A DNA stretch of 62,281 nucleotides from Pedobacter sp. UBA4863. Its GTDB lineage: Bacteria > Bacteroidota > Bacteroidia > Sphingobacteriales > Sphingobacteriaceae. The notes below the pieces were generated by a model that had not been told where the DNA came from, did not search any database, and was given only the letters and a program-made list of their open reading frames with translations. Positions 34,433 through 43,917 of this stretch are shown here, in pieces. The translations under genes and the position numbers were made by a program. The DNA lies in NCBI RefSeq assembly GCF_002399615.1, contig NZ_DHDZ01000043.1, positions 4,963-67,243 on the forward strand, read 5' to 3'. Every line of letters starts with the position of its first letter. Within the stretch, counting starts at the first letter, position 1.

Positions 34433-36289
34433 TTATTTTTCAAATTTTTGCGCCAGCTCTACCAAAGTTATCGTTTGTATAGCAGGTTTACCACTAATAC
34501 TAAAACTAGGTGTTTTGCAGGCAAAAAGTTCGTCAATAAGGGCGTTCATTTCTTGCTGACTTAACGCTGTACCTGCTTTAATGGCACTGTTTCTGGCCAT
34601 GCTTCTTGCCAAAGCTTCGCGTTTAGTTAACTTTAATTCTTGTTGCGAGTTTTTGAAGCCTTCTATCAAATGCTCAAAAAGCTGCGTTTCGTTAATATTG
34701 GCAGTACCTAAATCAACCGGAATACCTTCTATAACCAAGGTATTTTTACCAAACTCCCGAACATCAAAACCTAAACTCTTAATATCATCTAACAAACTTT
34801 TGGCCAGTTCAAAATCGCCTGGGCTTAAACTTACCGTTTGTGGAAACAAGCTCTGTTGCGAAGCTCCTTTCCGATCTTCCAAATGTAGCAGAAAACGTTC
34901 GTACAAAATACGCTCGTGAGCCGCTTGTTGGTCAATTACCATTACTCCAGATTTAATTTGCGAAACAATGTAACGATTATGAATTTGCATATATTGCTTA
35001 TTCGTTGCCGTTTGTGCTTCTTCTTCCTTTTCATCACCTAACGCAATGGCAGTTTGCGCTGGCTGCTGGTAATTTGCAATTTCATACAGCGATCCCCAGT
35101 TTTGGCTTACCTCTTTGGGTTGATATTGATCCTTAAAATAAGTAGTGCTTTCTCGTGGTGCCGAAGCTGCCTTTGGCGAGCCAAACGGGTTAAAATCTGG
35201 ATTAAAGGCAATACTTGGAGGCACAATATCTTCTGGAGCTTTTGGCGTAATCATGTTGCTAAAAGCCGTTTCTTGGTTAAAATCTAACGTAGGACTAATG
35301 TTAAACCGGCCCAAGCTTCTTTTTACCGCCGAGTGGATAATGGCGTAAATAGATTTTTCATCTAAATACTTGATTTCTGTTTTGGTTGGATGTACGTTTA
35401 CGTCAATTTTTGCAGGATCAATTTCGATGAAAAGCACATATAACGGAAAATTATCATCGGGCAGCAACTCGGCATAAGCTTTGTTTACCGCATGGTTCAA
35501 GTAATTATCCTTGATAAATCTATCGTTAACGAAAAAGAATTGCTCGCCACGGGTTTTCTTTGCAAACTCGGGCTTGCCAATATATCCTTTTAGGTTAATG
35601 ATACTTGTTTCTTCCTCAACCGGGATTAAGCGCTCGTTATAATTATTGCCAAATAAATGTACAATGCGCTGTTTTATAGTAGCCGATGGCAAACGGTAAA
35701 TCTCATTCCCGTCGTGATGCAAACTAAATGCAATATGTGGTTTGGCTAGAGCCACCCGCTGAAACTCGTCGATAATGTAACGCATTTCTGTTGGATTGCT
35801 CTTCAGGAAATTACGGCGGGCTGGCGTGTTGTAGAACAGGTTTTTAACCGAAATACTGGTGCCGTTTGGCGATGCTGTTGGTTCCTGTTTCACAATGGCA
35901 GAACCTTCAATTTCTATCAAAGTGCCCACTTCATCTTCGTGGCGTTTGGTTTTCATTTCTACCTGTGCAATAGCCGCAATAGAGGCCATTGCTTCGCCCC
36001 TAAATCCCATAGTTCTAATGGCAAAAAGATCATCCGCCTTGCGAACCTTTGATGTGGCATGCCGCTCGAAACACATACGGGCATCGGTAACGCTCATACC
36101 GCAACCGTTGTCTATCACTTGGATTAGTGCTTTACCAGCGTCTTTAACAATGAGCTGTATTTTGTCGGCCCCAGCATCTAAGGCATTTTCTAACAGCTCT
36201 TTCACTGCCGAAGCTGGCCGCTGCACTACTTCTCCTGCCGCTATTTGGTTGGCTACACTATCGGGTAAAAGCTGAATGATATCTGACAT
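34433..36289 (-). CDS. mutL: DNA mismatch repair protein MutL
   Basis: A 618-aa MutL. The N-terminal GHKL ATPase is intact: ELLENALDAGADKI (about residues 31-44), DNGCGM (about 61), TMGFRGEAMASI (about 93). The C-terminal dimerisation/endonuclease domain follows after a linker rich in Pro and Ala (about 335-430). The metal motif expected as DQHAxxExxxxE reads DQQAAHERILYE (about residue 452), and the closing CPHGRP motif reads SISGKPA. Metal-dependent nicking may thus be weak or altered. MutL couples mismatch recognition by MutS to strand incision. It leads the four-gene operon. Confidence 0.95.
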   Translation of the reverse strand: MSDIIQLLPDSVANQIAAGEVVQRPASAVKELLENALDAGADKIQLIVKDAGKALIQVIDNGCGMSVTDARMCFERHATSKVRKADDLFAIRTMGFRGEAMASIAAIAQVEMKTKRHEDEVGTLIEIEGSAIVKQEPTASPNGTSISVKNLFYNTPARRNFLKSNPTEMRYIIDEFQRVALAKPHIAFSLHHDGNEIYRLPSATIKQRIVHLFGNNYNERLIPVEEETSIINLKGYIGKPEFAKKTRGEQFFFVNDRFIKDNYLNHAVNKAYAELLPDDNFPLYVLFIEIDPAKIDVNVHPTKTEIKYLDEKSIYAIIHSAVKRSLGRFNISPTLDFNQETAFSNMITPKAPEDIVPPSIAFNPDFNPFGSPKAASAPRESTTYFKDQYQPKEVSQNWGSLYEIANYQQPAQTAIALGDEKEEEAQTATNKQYMQIHNRYIVSQIKSGVMVIDQQAAHERILYERFLLHLEDRKGASQQSLFPQTVSLSPGDFELAKSLLDDIKSLGFDVREFGKNTLVIEGIPVDLGTANINETQLFEHLIEGFKNSQQELKLTKREALARSMARNSAIKAGTALSQQEMNALIDELFACKTPSFSISGKPAIQTITLVELAQKFEK

Positions 36290-36324
36290 TGATACGATTA
36301 AATAAAGCCGCTAAATTACAAAAA

Positions 36325-36345
36325 CAGTTGGCAGTTTGCAGTGGT
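36325..36345. repeat. short 7-bp tandem array
   Basis: CAGTTGG, CAGTTTG, CAGTGGT, followed by irregular ACAAAAG/ACACAAAG words, in the gap between mutL and yceI. Confidence 0.45.
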
Positions 36346-36514
36346 TTATACCACAAAAGACACAAAGAACACAAAAGTAGTTTTTAGTTAACAGGACGTA
36401 AGTTTCCTTCCTGTATATCGCCATAAAAAAATTACAAATCTTAACATACATCAAGATAAAATCATCGGTAAAACAAATATCTTTACGTTCAATTAAAATT
36501 ATTTCTTTAAAATT

Positions 36515-37111
36515 ATGAAATTAAAAATCACTTCTATTTTAATGTTAGCATTGGTAGCTAGCTTTTCCTTTTTTGCTTTTAAGCCAAAAGCCGATGTTTA
36601 TACTGTAGATATTTCAAAATCTACCATAAACTGGGAAGGCAAAAAATTCTCTGGCTCACATACCGGTGCTGTTGCACTAAGCTCTGGCGACTTAAAATTT
36701 AATGGTAAAAAACTGGCAGAAGGCAGCTTTATTGTTGATATGACTACTATTAAAACAATGGATGGCGATAAACCAAACCCAAAATTAGACGGGCACTTGA
36801 AAGCTGATGATTTTTTCGGCACTAATAAATTTCCTACCGCCAACTTTGCAATTAAAAAAGTAGAAGGTGCTGGCACTGATGTGAAAATTACGGGCGATTT
36901 AACCATTAAAGGCAAAACTAATACCATCAGTTTTCCTGCAAAAATTACTTGGAATGCCGATAAAACTGTAACTGCCGTTGCCGAGAAAATAACGGTAGAT
37001 AGAACTAAATACGGTATAGAATACAAGTCGAAATCTATTTTCAGTAGCATTGGCGATAACTTCATTTATGATGATTTTACATTTTCGGTGAAGTTGGTAG
37101 CAAAAAAATAA
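36515..37111 (+). CDS. YceI-family periplasmic protein
   Basis: A 198-aa secreted protein (signal peptide about residues 1-24, MKLKITSILMLALVASFSFF). The lipocalin-like YceI beta barrel is recognisable: DISKSTINWEGKKFSGSHTG (about residues 32-51), LKADDFFGTNKFPTANF, LTIKGKTNTISFPA, and VDRTKYGIEYKSKSIF. Family members bind isoprenoid lipids; a role in lipid or stress handling is inferred only from family. It has its own terminator and a TATCTTTA box about 30 nt upstream. Confidence 0.9.
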   Translation: MKLKITSILMLALVASFSFFAFKPKADVYTVDISKSTINWEGKKFSGSHTGAVALSSGDLKFNGKKLAEGSFIVDMTTIKTMDGDKPNPKLDGHLKADDFFGTNKFPTANFAIKKVEGAGTDVKITGDLTIKGKTNTISFPAKITWNADKTVTAVAEKITVDRTKYGIEYKSKSIFSSIGDNFIYDDFTFSVKLVAKK

Positions 37112-37134
37112 TCCCCTATCAAATAGCAGTTTAG

Positions 37135-37163
37135 AAAAATCCGAGCCACACTCGGATTTTTTT
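37135..37163 (+). terminator. intrinsic terminator of the yceI gene
   Basis: A perfect 11-bp stem AAAAATCCGAG (37135-37145) / CTCGGATTTTT (37151-37161), 5-nt loop, ending in seven T residues. Confidence 0.88.
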
Positions 37164-37250
37164 GTTAAATAAATTAATGTATCTTTAGTAATCCATTTAT
37201 GAAATATATACCTTCGCAACAACACAATAACTAGTATTTCATAACACACA

Positions 37251-37661
37251 ATGCAACCGGCAAACTCTTCTACAATCAACCTCTTAGTAATCGACGATGA
37301 CGATATCAATATTTTCATCATCAGTAAAATTGTTGAAAAAACAGGTTACCCTGTTGAAATATGCGCCAAGCATAATGGGCAATTAGCCATAGATTATATT
37401 AAAGATCTAGTTGCAAACAACCAACCTCTACCGCAATTAACCTTAATAGACATTAATATGCCCATTCTTAACGGATGGGAATTTATTGAAGCCTACGAGG
37501 CTATGCAGCTAAATGCCAAAAACGATATGTACATGCTTTCGTCATCGGTATATGAGAATGATATTGAGAAAGCTAAAGGTTACCAATCTGTTAAAGGATT
37601 TATATCAAAACCGCTATCTATAGACAGATTAAAAGAATTATTAGCCGAAGTAACTAGCTAA
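37251..37661 (+). CDS. single-domain response regulator
   Basis: A 136-aa receiver domain without an output domain, CheY-like. The acidic pocket is VIDDDDIN (residues 13-20), the phosphorylatable Asp67 is in LIDINMPILNG, and the conserved Lys120 is in FISKPL. The switch residue position reads SSSV. No histidine kinase is adjacent, so its partner lies elsewhere. Its gene overlaps the convergent neighbour by 4 bp at the 3' end. A TACCTTCG near-match to the -7 box lies upstream. Confidence 0.9.
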   Translation: MQPANSSTINLLVIDDDDINIFIISKIVEKTGYPVEICAKHNGQLAIDYIKDLVANNQPLPQLTLIDINMPILNGWEFIEAYEAMQLNAKNDMYMLSSSVYENDIEKAKGYQSVKGFISKPLSIDRLKELLAEVTS

Positions 37662-38428
37662 ATAATTACAAACCTATCTTCCTGTATTTCTACAAAAGCC
37701 TGTGTTTTTGACTTAGAATGGTAGAAAAGACACCTCCACTTTTCTGCGGCAGCCCTATGCCCAAATTCATCTCTCAATTCCATTGCTTTACGCCCATCGT
37801 AATCGTATTTTGCCACAAATTTCCTAATCAGTTCCTCTGGTTCGGGCAATACATCGCCACCAAAAAACACTTTATCTTCGCCATCGTCAATTAAAAATAC
37901 CTGATGGTATGGACAATGTGCACCAGTAAACTCGTAACTAATTTCGTTGGTTAATATGCCACTATCTTCTATTAAATGAATTTGAGCATTACGTTGTACA
38001 AAATCGAAAATATCGGTGTGGTACGAAGATGATTTACTCGAAAAAGCAGTTTCCCATTCGCCTCTTTGCATTACATAAGTAGCATTCGGAAAACTCAATT
38101 CCATTTTACCATTATAATGGTGCACCATTCCGCCAGAATGATCAAAATGCAAATGCGACATCAACACTAATTCTACATCATCCGGGCTGAAACCTGCTTT
38201 TTTAATGTTCTCATGCAAGTGTAGTTTTCCTTCCTCATTGCTGTAACCTAAACCAGTATCTAACAGTAACAAACTGTTTTCTAATTTTACCAGAAAAGGC
38301 TGTACATGAATAAATAACGAAGCTGGCCTGTCTTTAGGGTTGTCCTTTGTTGGATCGAAAGGAATAAATTTCTTGCTTGCATCTACCGAATATGAACCTT
38401 CTGACAGGGTAAAAACTTGTATCGCCAT
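37658..38428 (-). CDS. metallo-beta-lactamase-fold hydrolase
   Basis: A 256-aa cytoplasmic protein of the MBL fold. The metal motif SHLHFDHSGG (HxHxDH, about residues 91-100) is complete, later GAHCPYHQ (His about 170) and FFGGDVLPEPEE (Asp) follow. The layout (DTGLG early, GEWETAF, then AHCPYHQVFL) is of the type found in AHL-lactonase-like and other hydrolases. A substrate cannot be told. A -7 box TATATTTG lies at 38477-38470 on the minus strand. Confidence 0.85.
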   Translation of the reverse strand: MAIQVFTLSEGSYSVDASKKFIPFDPTKDNPKDRPASLFIHVQPFLVKLENSLLLLDTGLGYSNEEGKLHLHENIKKAGFSPDDVELVLMSHLHFDHSGGMVHHYNGKMELSFPNATYVMQRGEWETAFSSKSSSYHTDIFDFVQRNAQIHLIEDSGILTNEISYEFTGAHCPYHQVFLIDDGEDKVFFGGDVLPEPEELIRKFVAKYDYDGRKAMELRDEFGHRAAAEKWRCLFYHSKSKTQAFVEIQEDRFVII

Positions 38429-38558
38429 CTCTTTTTACGTAGGAAATTAAATGATATATTTACAGGTTACAAATATAGGCAGCTACACACGATTATGTGT
38501 CGGCACAACGTATAAAAAAGTAAAGACATCTCACAATACGCTTTAAAAGTATAAAAAC

Positions 38559-40256
38559 ATGGAAAAAAGGTGGGTACATCATCAACATACAAATCTTGAG
38601 GTAATCGATGAATTGGCCCACCAGTTAACGATAGATAAAAGTTTAGCAGAAATTTTGGTGCAGCGAGGTATCGCTACCTTTGAAGAAGCTAGACATTTTT
38701 TTAGGCCTCAGCTTCTACATTTACACGATCCTTTTTTAATGAAGGATATGGAAACGGCTATTGATAGAATTGATGTAGCAATTTCTACCGGGCAGAAAAT
38801 TTTAATTTATGGCGATTATGATGTGGACGGAACCACGGCTGTAGCACTCGCCTATCAGTTTTTCCAGCAGTTCACCAAAAATATTGCCTACTATATTCCC
38901 GATAGGCACAGCGAAGGTTACGGCATTTCTACACAGGGAATTGATTACGCCAAAACCAATGGTTTCCAATTAATTATAGCTTTAGACTGTGGCATCCGCT
39001 CTAATGACAAGGTTACCTATGCCAGTTCGCTAGGCATCGATTTTATTATTTGCGACCACCACTTGCCTGGAGCAGAGCTGCCCAATGCCATCGCAGTGTT
39101 AGACCCAAAACGCAAAGATTGCCAGTATCCATTTAAGGAGCTTTCTGGGTGCGGCATTGGTTTTAAACTAGCGCAGGCTTACTGTATTGCCCAAAATTTA
39201 CCCGACGAGCTGTACGAAAAGTACTTGGATTTGTGCATGGTAAGCATTGCGGCCGATATTGTGCCAATTGTAGATGAAAATAGAGTCTTAGCCTATTACG
39301 GTTTATTAAAACTGAACGAAAATCCATCAACCGGCTTAAAAGCCCTGATGCAAATTTCTGGCAAAACCGAAAACTATACCATTACAGACGTGGTGTTTAT
39401 GCTAGCGCCTCGCATTAATGCCGCAGGGCGAATGGGGCATGCCAACGAAGCCGTTAAAATGCTGCTAAGCGACGAAGAGTTTATTGCCGACGAGCAAAGT
39501 GCTTTAATTAATTTACAAAATACAGAACGCAAAAGTTTCGACAAGGATATTACCCTAGCTGCATTGGCCATTATTGAACAAGACGAAATATTAATTAACC
39601 GAAAAACTACCGTAGTATTTCAAGAAAGCTGGAACAAGGGCGTAATAGGAATTGTAGCATCGCGGTTAACCGAAAAATATTACCGACCAACTATTGTGCT
39701 TACCCACTCAAATGGCAACTACACTGGTTCGGCCCGCTCTGTTGCAGGTTACGATTTATACGAAGCTTTGGTAGAATGCAGCGATTTGCTCATTCAGTTT
39801 GGCGGCCACAAATATGCAGCGGGCTTAACCTTAGCACCAGAAAACCTTCAGATTTTTGCAGACAGGTTTGAGCAAGTGGTATCAAAAAGTATCGATCCGG
39901 CCTTATTAATTCCTGAAATTAATATTGATGCAATCATACAATTAGCGCAAATAAATGGTAAATTTTTTAGGGTACTGTCGCAAATGGCACCGTTTGGCCC
40001 ACAAAATATGGCGCCAATTTTTATGACGGAAGGCGTTACTTTAGCTGGCACCGCACAAATAGTAGGTACAAATCATTTAAAAATAAATATAAAACAACAA
40101 AATTCGACTATTTTTGAAGCTATTGGTTTTAACCTTGGAGAATTTGAAAAATTGTTAAAGCCAAACCAGTTGTTTTCTATTTGTTATACCATAGAAGAAA
40201 ACAACTGGAAAGATAAAAAGCGTTTACAGCTAAATATAAAAGGAATTAAAATTTAA
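38559..40256 (+). CDS. recJ: single-stranded-DNA-specific exonuclease RecJ
   Basis: A 565-aa DHH-family 5'-3' exonuclease of recombination and mismatch repair. Motifs: YGDYDVDGTTAVAL (about residues 88-101), ALDCGIRSN, ICDHHLPG (DHH motif, about 166-173), and DHHA1 domain words INAAGRMGHA and GSARSVAGYDLYEAL. An OB-fold follows with EPEINID... to IEENNWKDKKRLQLN. Length is normal. It is followed by lptB 73 bp downstream after a partly heptameric spacer. Confidence 0.96.
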   Translation: MEKRWVHHQHTNLEVIDELAHQLTIDKSLAEILVQRGIATFEEARHFFRPQLLHLHDPFLMKDMETAIDRIDVAISTGQKILIYGDYDVDGTTAVALAYQFFQQFTKNIAYYIPDRHSEGYGISTQGIDYAKTNGFQLIIALDCGIRSNDKVTYASSLGIDFIICDHHLPGAELPNAIAVLDPKRKDCQYPFKELSGCGIGFKLAQAYCIAQNLPDELYEKYLDLCMVSIAADIVPIVDENRVLAYYGLLKLNENPSTGLKALMQISGKTENYTITDVVFMLAPRINAAGRMGHANEAVKMLLSDEEFIADEQSALINLQNTERKSFDKDITLAALAIIEQDEILINRKTTVVFQESWNKGVIGIVASRLTEKYYRPTIVLTHSNGNYTGSARSVAGYDLYEALVECSDLLIQFGGHKYAAGLTLAPENLQIFADRFEQVVSKSIDPALLIPEINIDAIIQLAQINGKFFRVLSQMAPFGPQNMAPIFMTEGVTLAGTAQIVGTNHLKINIKQQNSTIFEAIGFNLGEFEKLLKPNQLFSICYTIEENNWKDKKRLQLNIKGIKI

Positions 40257-40329
40257 GTGGCAAGTAGTACGTTCTACGTTAAAAAGGACCAAAAAACTAT
40301 ACACCAACCATCTAAACACCCAAAGTTAA

Positions 40330-41064
40330 ATGATTTTAAAAGCCGAGCATCTCATTAAAAAATACAAGCAACGTACCGTTGTTAACGATGTTTCATTTGA
40401 AGTAAGCCAGGGAGAAATTGTTGGTCTGTTAGGACCAAACGGTGCCGGAAAAACAACATCGTTTTACATGATTGTTGGTTTAATTAAGCCAAATGAGGGC
40501 AACATATTTTTAGATGGCGAAGATATTACCAAAGATGCGATGTATCGCCGTGCTCAAAAAGGTATCGGTTATTTGGCCCAAGAAGCTAGTGTTTTTCGTA
40601 AACTAACTGTTGAGGATAACATCATGGCCATTTTGGAGATGACCAAGCTGAACAAAGAAGAACGCAAGGAGAAGCTAGAAGAATTAATTAACGAGTTTAG
40701 CTTGCACAAGGTGAGAAAAAACCGTGGCGATTTACTTTCTGGTGGCGAACGCAGAAGAACAGAAATAGCCAGGGCATTGGCTGCCAACCCTAATTTTATT
40801 TTATTAGACGAACCTTTTGCCGGCGTTGACCCTATTGCCGTAGAAGAAATTCAAAGTATTGTAGCCAAGTTGAAGAAAAAGAACATCGGTATCTTAATTA
40901 CCGACCATAATGTACAAGAAACTTTATCCATTACAGATAGGGCTTATCTACTTTTCGAAGGAAAAATATTAGAATCTGGAACCCCAGAAGTATTGGCCGC
41001 AAACGAAATGGTACGAAAGGTTTATTTAGGCGCTAACTTTGTGCTACGTAAGAAAAATCTATAA
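40330..41064 (+). CDS. lptB: LPS export ABC transporter ATP-binding protein
   Basis: A 244-aa ABC ATPase of the LptB2FGC lipopolysaccharide transporter. Walker A GPNGAGKTTS (about residues 37-46), a Q-loop AQEASVFRKL, signature LSGGERRRTEIARAL (about 138-152), Walker B FILLDEPFAGVDP, and His in ITDHNVQETL. The LptB-specific words SFYMIVGLIKP and DITKDAMYRRAQKGIGYLAQE are close to the E. coli form. Other lpt genes are not adjacent. It is probably co-transcribed with recJ and the downstream GH3 gene. Confidence 0.94.
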   Translation: MILKAEHLIKKYKQRTVVNDVSFEVSQGEIVGLLGPNGAGKTTSFYMIVGLIKPNEGNIFLDGEDITKDAMYRRAQKGIGYLAQEASVFRKLTVEDNIMAILEMTKLNKEERKEKLEELINEFSLHKVRKNRGDLLSGGERRRTEIARALAANPNFILLDEPFAGVDPIAVEEIQSIVAKLKKKNIGILITDHNVQETLSITDRAYLLFEGKILESGTPEVLAANEMVRKVYLGANFVLRKKNL

Positions 41065-41075
41065 TAAAAATTCTG

Positions 41076-42584
41076 ATGGCGATAGTAAATTCAATTTTTA
41101 CCTGGTATATGAAAAAGCGGATCCATCAGATTGAGCTTTTCATGAAATACCCATTAGACGTTCAGGATGAGTGGTTGCACACCTTAATTTCTAGTGCCGA
41201 AAATACCGAATGGGGCAAACTGTACGACTACAAATCTATTTTAACCGTTCAGCAGTTTAAAGAGCGGGTACCCATACAAAATTACGATACGCTGAAACCC
41301 TACATCGAAAGGATGTTGCAGGGCGAACAAAACATTCTGTGGCCTTCGGAAGTGAAGTGGTTTGCAAAATCGTCGGGTACTACAAGCGACAGGAGCAAGT
41401 TCATCCCCGTTTCTGAAGAAGCCTTGGAAGAGTGCCACTTTAAAGGCGGAAAAGACATGCTTTCTATCTATTGCAACAACCGTCCTAACAGCCAAATGTT
41501 TACGGGCAAAGGCTTGGTTTTAGGTGGCAGCCATCAAATTAATCAGCTTTGCGAAGATATTCACTACGGAGATTTATCTGCGGTATTGATTAAAAACCTT
41601 CCTGTTTGGGCAGAATATTACCGCACGCCTGATATGTCAATCGCTTTGATGGATAATTACGAGGAAAAGATAGACCGCATGGCCGAGGCTACCATCAAGG
41701 AAAATGTAACCAACATTTCGGGCGTACCCACTTGGACCATCGTTCTGGCCAAAAAAGTGATGGAGATTACTGGCGCCAAAAATTTATTGGAAGTTTGGCC
41801 AAACCTAGAAGCTTATTTCCATGGAGCGGTAAACTTCACGCCTTATCGCGAACAATTTAAAGAACTCATTCCATCTCCAGATATGTATTATTTGGAGACC
41901 TACAATGCATCGGAAGGTTTTTTTGGCATACAAGACCAATCTTTCTCAGACGAACTATTATTGATGCTAGATTACGGTATTTACTACGAGTTTTTACCCC
42001 TTGAGCATTTGGAAGATGAGAATCCGAAAACACTTTCACTAGATCAGGTAGAGTTGCATAAAAACTACGCCATCATCATCAGTACTAATGCCGGTTTATG
42101 GCGCTACCTAATTGGCGATACTGTTCATTTTACTTCTTTATCTCCTTTTAGGGTAAAAATTACCGGAAGAACCAAGCACTTTATCAACGCTTTTGGCGAG
42201 GAAGTAATTATAGACAATGCCGAAAATGCCTTAACCAAAGCTTGCGCAGCTACCAACGCTAAGATTAAGGATTATACTGCCTGTCCTATTTATTTTAGTG
42301 GCGAACAAGCCGGCAGCCATGAATGGATTATTGAGTTTGAGCAACAACCTACAGATTTTGAGCAGTTTGTAGATGTAATGGACAATACTTTACGCGAAGT
42401 AAACTCCGACTACGATGCCAAACGTTTTAAAGATATGGCTTTGCGCAGGCCGAAAGTTCACAATGCCCCAAAAGATACTTTTTATAACTGGCTCAAACAA
42501 AAAGGCAAGTTGGGTGGTCAGCATAAAGTACCTCGCTTGGCTAACAATAGAGAGTACGTAGATGACATTTTGAAGCTGCTGTAG
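41076..42584 (+). CDS. GH3-family acyl-adenylase-like protein
   Basis: A 502-aa member of the GH3 family (auxin-responsive promoter family) of the ANL superfamily, typical of Bacteroidota. The ATP-phosphate motif reads KSSGTTSDRSKFIPVS (about residues 107-122); later motifs include NASEGFFGIQD (about 278), GLWRYLIGDTV and KITGRTKHFINAFGEE. Plant GH3 enzymes conjugate amino acids to hormones through acyl adenylates; the bacterial substrate is unknown. It lies 11 bp after lptB, so it is in the same operon. Confidence 0.9.
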   Translation: MAIVNSIFTWYMKKRIHQIELFMKYPLDVQDEWLHTLISSAENTEWGKLYDYKSILTVQQFKERVPIQNYDTLKPYIERMLQGEQNILWPSEVKWFAKSSGTTSDRSKFIPVSEEALEECHFKGGKDMLSIYCNNRPNSQMFTGKGLVLGGSHQINQLCEDIHYGDLSAVLIKNLPVWAEYYRTPDMSIALMDNYEEKIDRMAEATIKENVTNISGVPTWTIVLAKKVMEITGAKNLLEVWPNLEAYFHGAVNFTPYREQFKELIPSPDMYYLETYNASEGFFGIQDQSFSDELLLMLDYGIYYEFLPLEHLEDENPKTLSLDQVELHKNYAIIISTNAGLWRYLIGDTVHFTSLSPFRVKITGRTKHFINAFGEEVIIDNAENALTKACAATNAKIKDYTACPIYFSGEQAGSHEWIIEFEQQPTDFEQFVDVMDNTLREVNSDYDAKRFKDMALRRPKVHNAPKDTFYNWLKQKGKLGGQHKVPRLANNREYVDDILKLL

Positions 42585-42616
42585 TTAAGGTACGTTTATT
42601 GATAGTTTTCGGAGCA

Positions 42617-43048
42617 ATGAAAATGAATTTCGGAAAACTGAAAATGAAGCTTGATGCTTTTAACAAAAAGGCGAGCGAACTGGTAAATGACAAAAGCAAA
42701 ACTCTTTCAAAAATTGAAGAGGGACTAAAAATAGCTTCTGCAAATAAAGGAGCACTAAGCGATGTCTGGTCTCAATTGCTCTTACTTTTCTCCTTAACGA
42801 AGGATTATGCAAAAGGCAGCTATGTTGATATCCCTAAAACCACAATTGTTTCTGTTTTAGCGGCCTTGCTATATTTCATTTCGCCAATCGATTTAGTTCC
42901 AGACTTTATTGTTGGGATGGGTTTTCTAGACGACGCCTTTGTTTTAGGTTTTGTTTACAAACGTGTTTCTAAAGAATTGCTTAAGTACCAAGTGTGGAAG
43001 AAGATCGAAGACGAGAAACAAAAGAATACAATAGAAATTAGCAGTTAA
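42617..43048 (+). CDS. DUF1232 (YkvA) family membrane protein
   Basis: A 143-aa protein. The frame extends to a TTG at 42599, but ATG at 42617 (MKMNFGKLKMKLD) is the better start. The DUF1232 signature PKTTIVSVLAALLYFISPIDLVPDFI is clear (described; about residues 77-102), with one or two membrane helices, an N-terminal amphipathic basic region, and a short Lys-rich tail. The function of YkvA proteins is not established. It follows GH3 by 32 bp. Confidence 0.86.
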   Translation: MKMNFGKLKMKLDAFNKKASELVNDKSKTLSKIEEGLKIASANKGALSDVWSQLLLLFSLTKDYAKGSYVDIPKTTIVSVLAALLYFISPIDLVPDFIVGMGFLDDAFVLGFVYKRVSKELLKYQVWKKIEDEKQKNTIEISS

Positions 43049-43063
43049 CTATTCATCCTTGTA

Positions 43064-43858
43064 TCATTCGATTTTGAACGTTGCAATAATAGGACGGTGG
43101 TCAGAAGCATAGGTTTCTGCAATAACATCATGATGTAGCACCGGCCAATTTGCATTTTTGATTGCAATGTAGTCGATGGTTTTTTTTGGCAAATCTTGCG
43201 GAATTGTGCCCGAGCAATTATTTACACAAGTGCGTTTGAATTGTTTATCTAATAAATTGATTGCTTCAGAGCCAGCAACGCTGTTTAAATCGCCACAAAG
43301 AATAATTGGAAGCTTAAAATCCTCGAAATATTTAAGGATATACTCCATTTGTACATTTCTATTGTCGTGGGTACGCGACGCATCCAAATGAGTGTTTGCA
43401 AAAACAAATTCCTTACCTTGCACTGTTAGCTTTACATGAGAAAGAATACGCTTTTCGGCTACATGTTTCTGCGGCAGTGGCATTAGTTTTGCATCTTTCA
43501 ATTCATGACGGCTTAATATCGCTAGGCCATATTCGCCACCATCGTGGTCAATTGCACGAAAGAAATGGTAATTCATACCTGTCTTTTCAGCTATTACTTT
43601 TGCTTCATCTAAGCCACTACGTTTGGTCAATTTGTCAACTTCTTGCAGAGCAACCACATCAGCATTAGCATTGTTTATCACATTTGCTATGGCATCAATA
43701 TCGATAAGTCCGGTTTTTGATGGCGGGTTTGCATGATGTATGTTATAGCACAATATCTTTAACTGCCCCGAAGAACTAGCTACCGATGAGCTTTTTTTAA
43801 CTGAACAGCTAACAAAAGCAATCATGCAAACTATCGTAAAAACCTTTATATAATGCAT
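43064..43858 (-). CDS. EEP-family lipoprotein
   Basis: A 264-aa secreted EEP (DNase I-like) protein. The frame is open to an ATG at 43882, but the start at 43858 (MHYIKVFTIVCMIAFVSC) gives a good lipobox, VSC at Cys18. EEP motifs: LCYNIHHANPPS (about residues 34-45), VVALQEVDKLTKRSG (Glu), NTHLDASRTHDN, LCGDLNSVAGSEA and ASDHRPIIATF (His). It is a metal-dependent phosphodiesterase-like fold; substrate unknown. It is convergent with the DUF1232 gene. Confidence 0.86.
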   Translation of the reverse strand: MHYIKVFTIVCMIAFVSCSVKKSSSVASSSGQLKILCYNIHHANPPSKTGLIDIDAIANVINNANADVVALQEVDKLTKRSGLDEAKVIAEKTGMNYHFFRAIDHDGGEYGLAILSRHELKDAKLMPLPQKHVAEKRILSHVKLTVQGKEFVFANTHLDASRTHDNRNVQMEYILKYFEDFKLPIILCGDLNSVAGSEAINLLDKQFKRTCVNNCSGTIPQDLPKKTIDYIAIKNANWPVLHHDVIAETYASDHRPIIATFKIE

Positions 43859-43917
43859 TTTTTTAGTTTTACTAAGAATCATAAACTTCTACAACAACGT
43901 TCTATCTTCCAAAAAGT

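Noticed and set aside
37658..38428. AHL lactonase (quorum quenching)
   Set aside because: Only the general MBL motif is seen; no feature specific to lactonases, and no neighbouring luxI/luxR gene.
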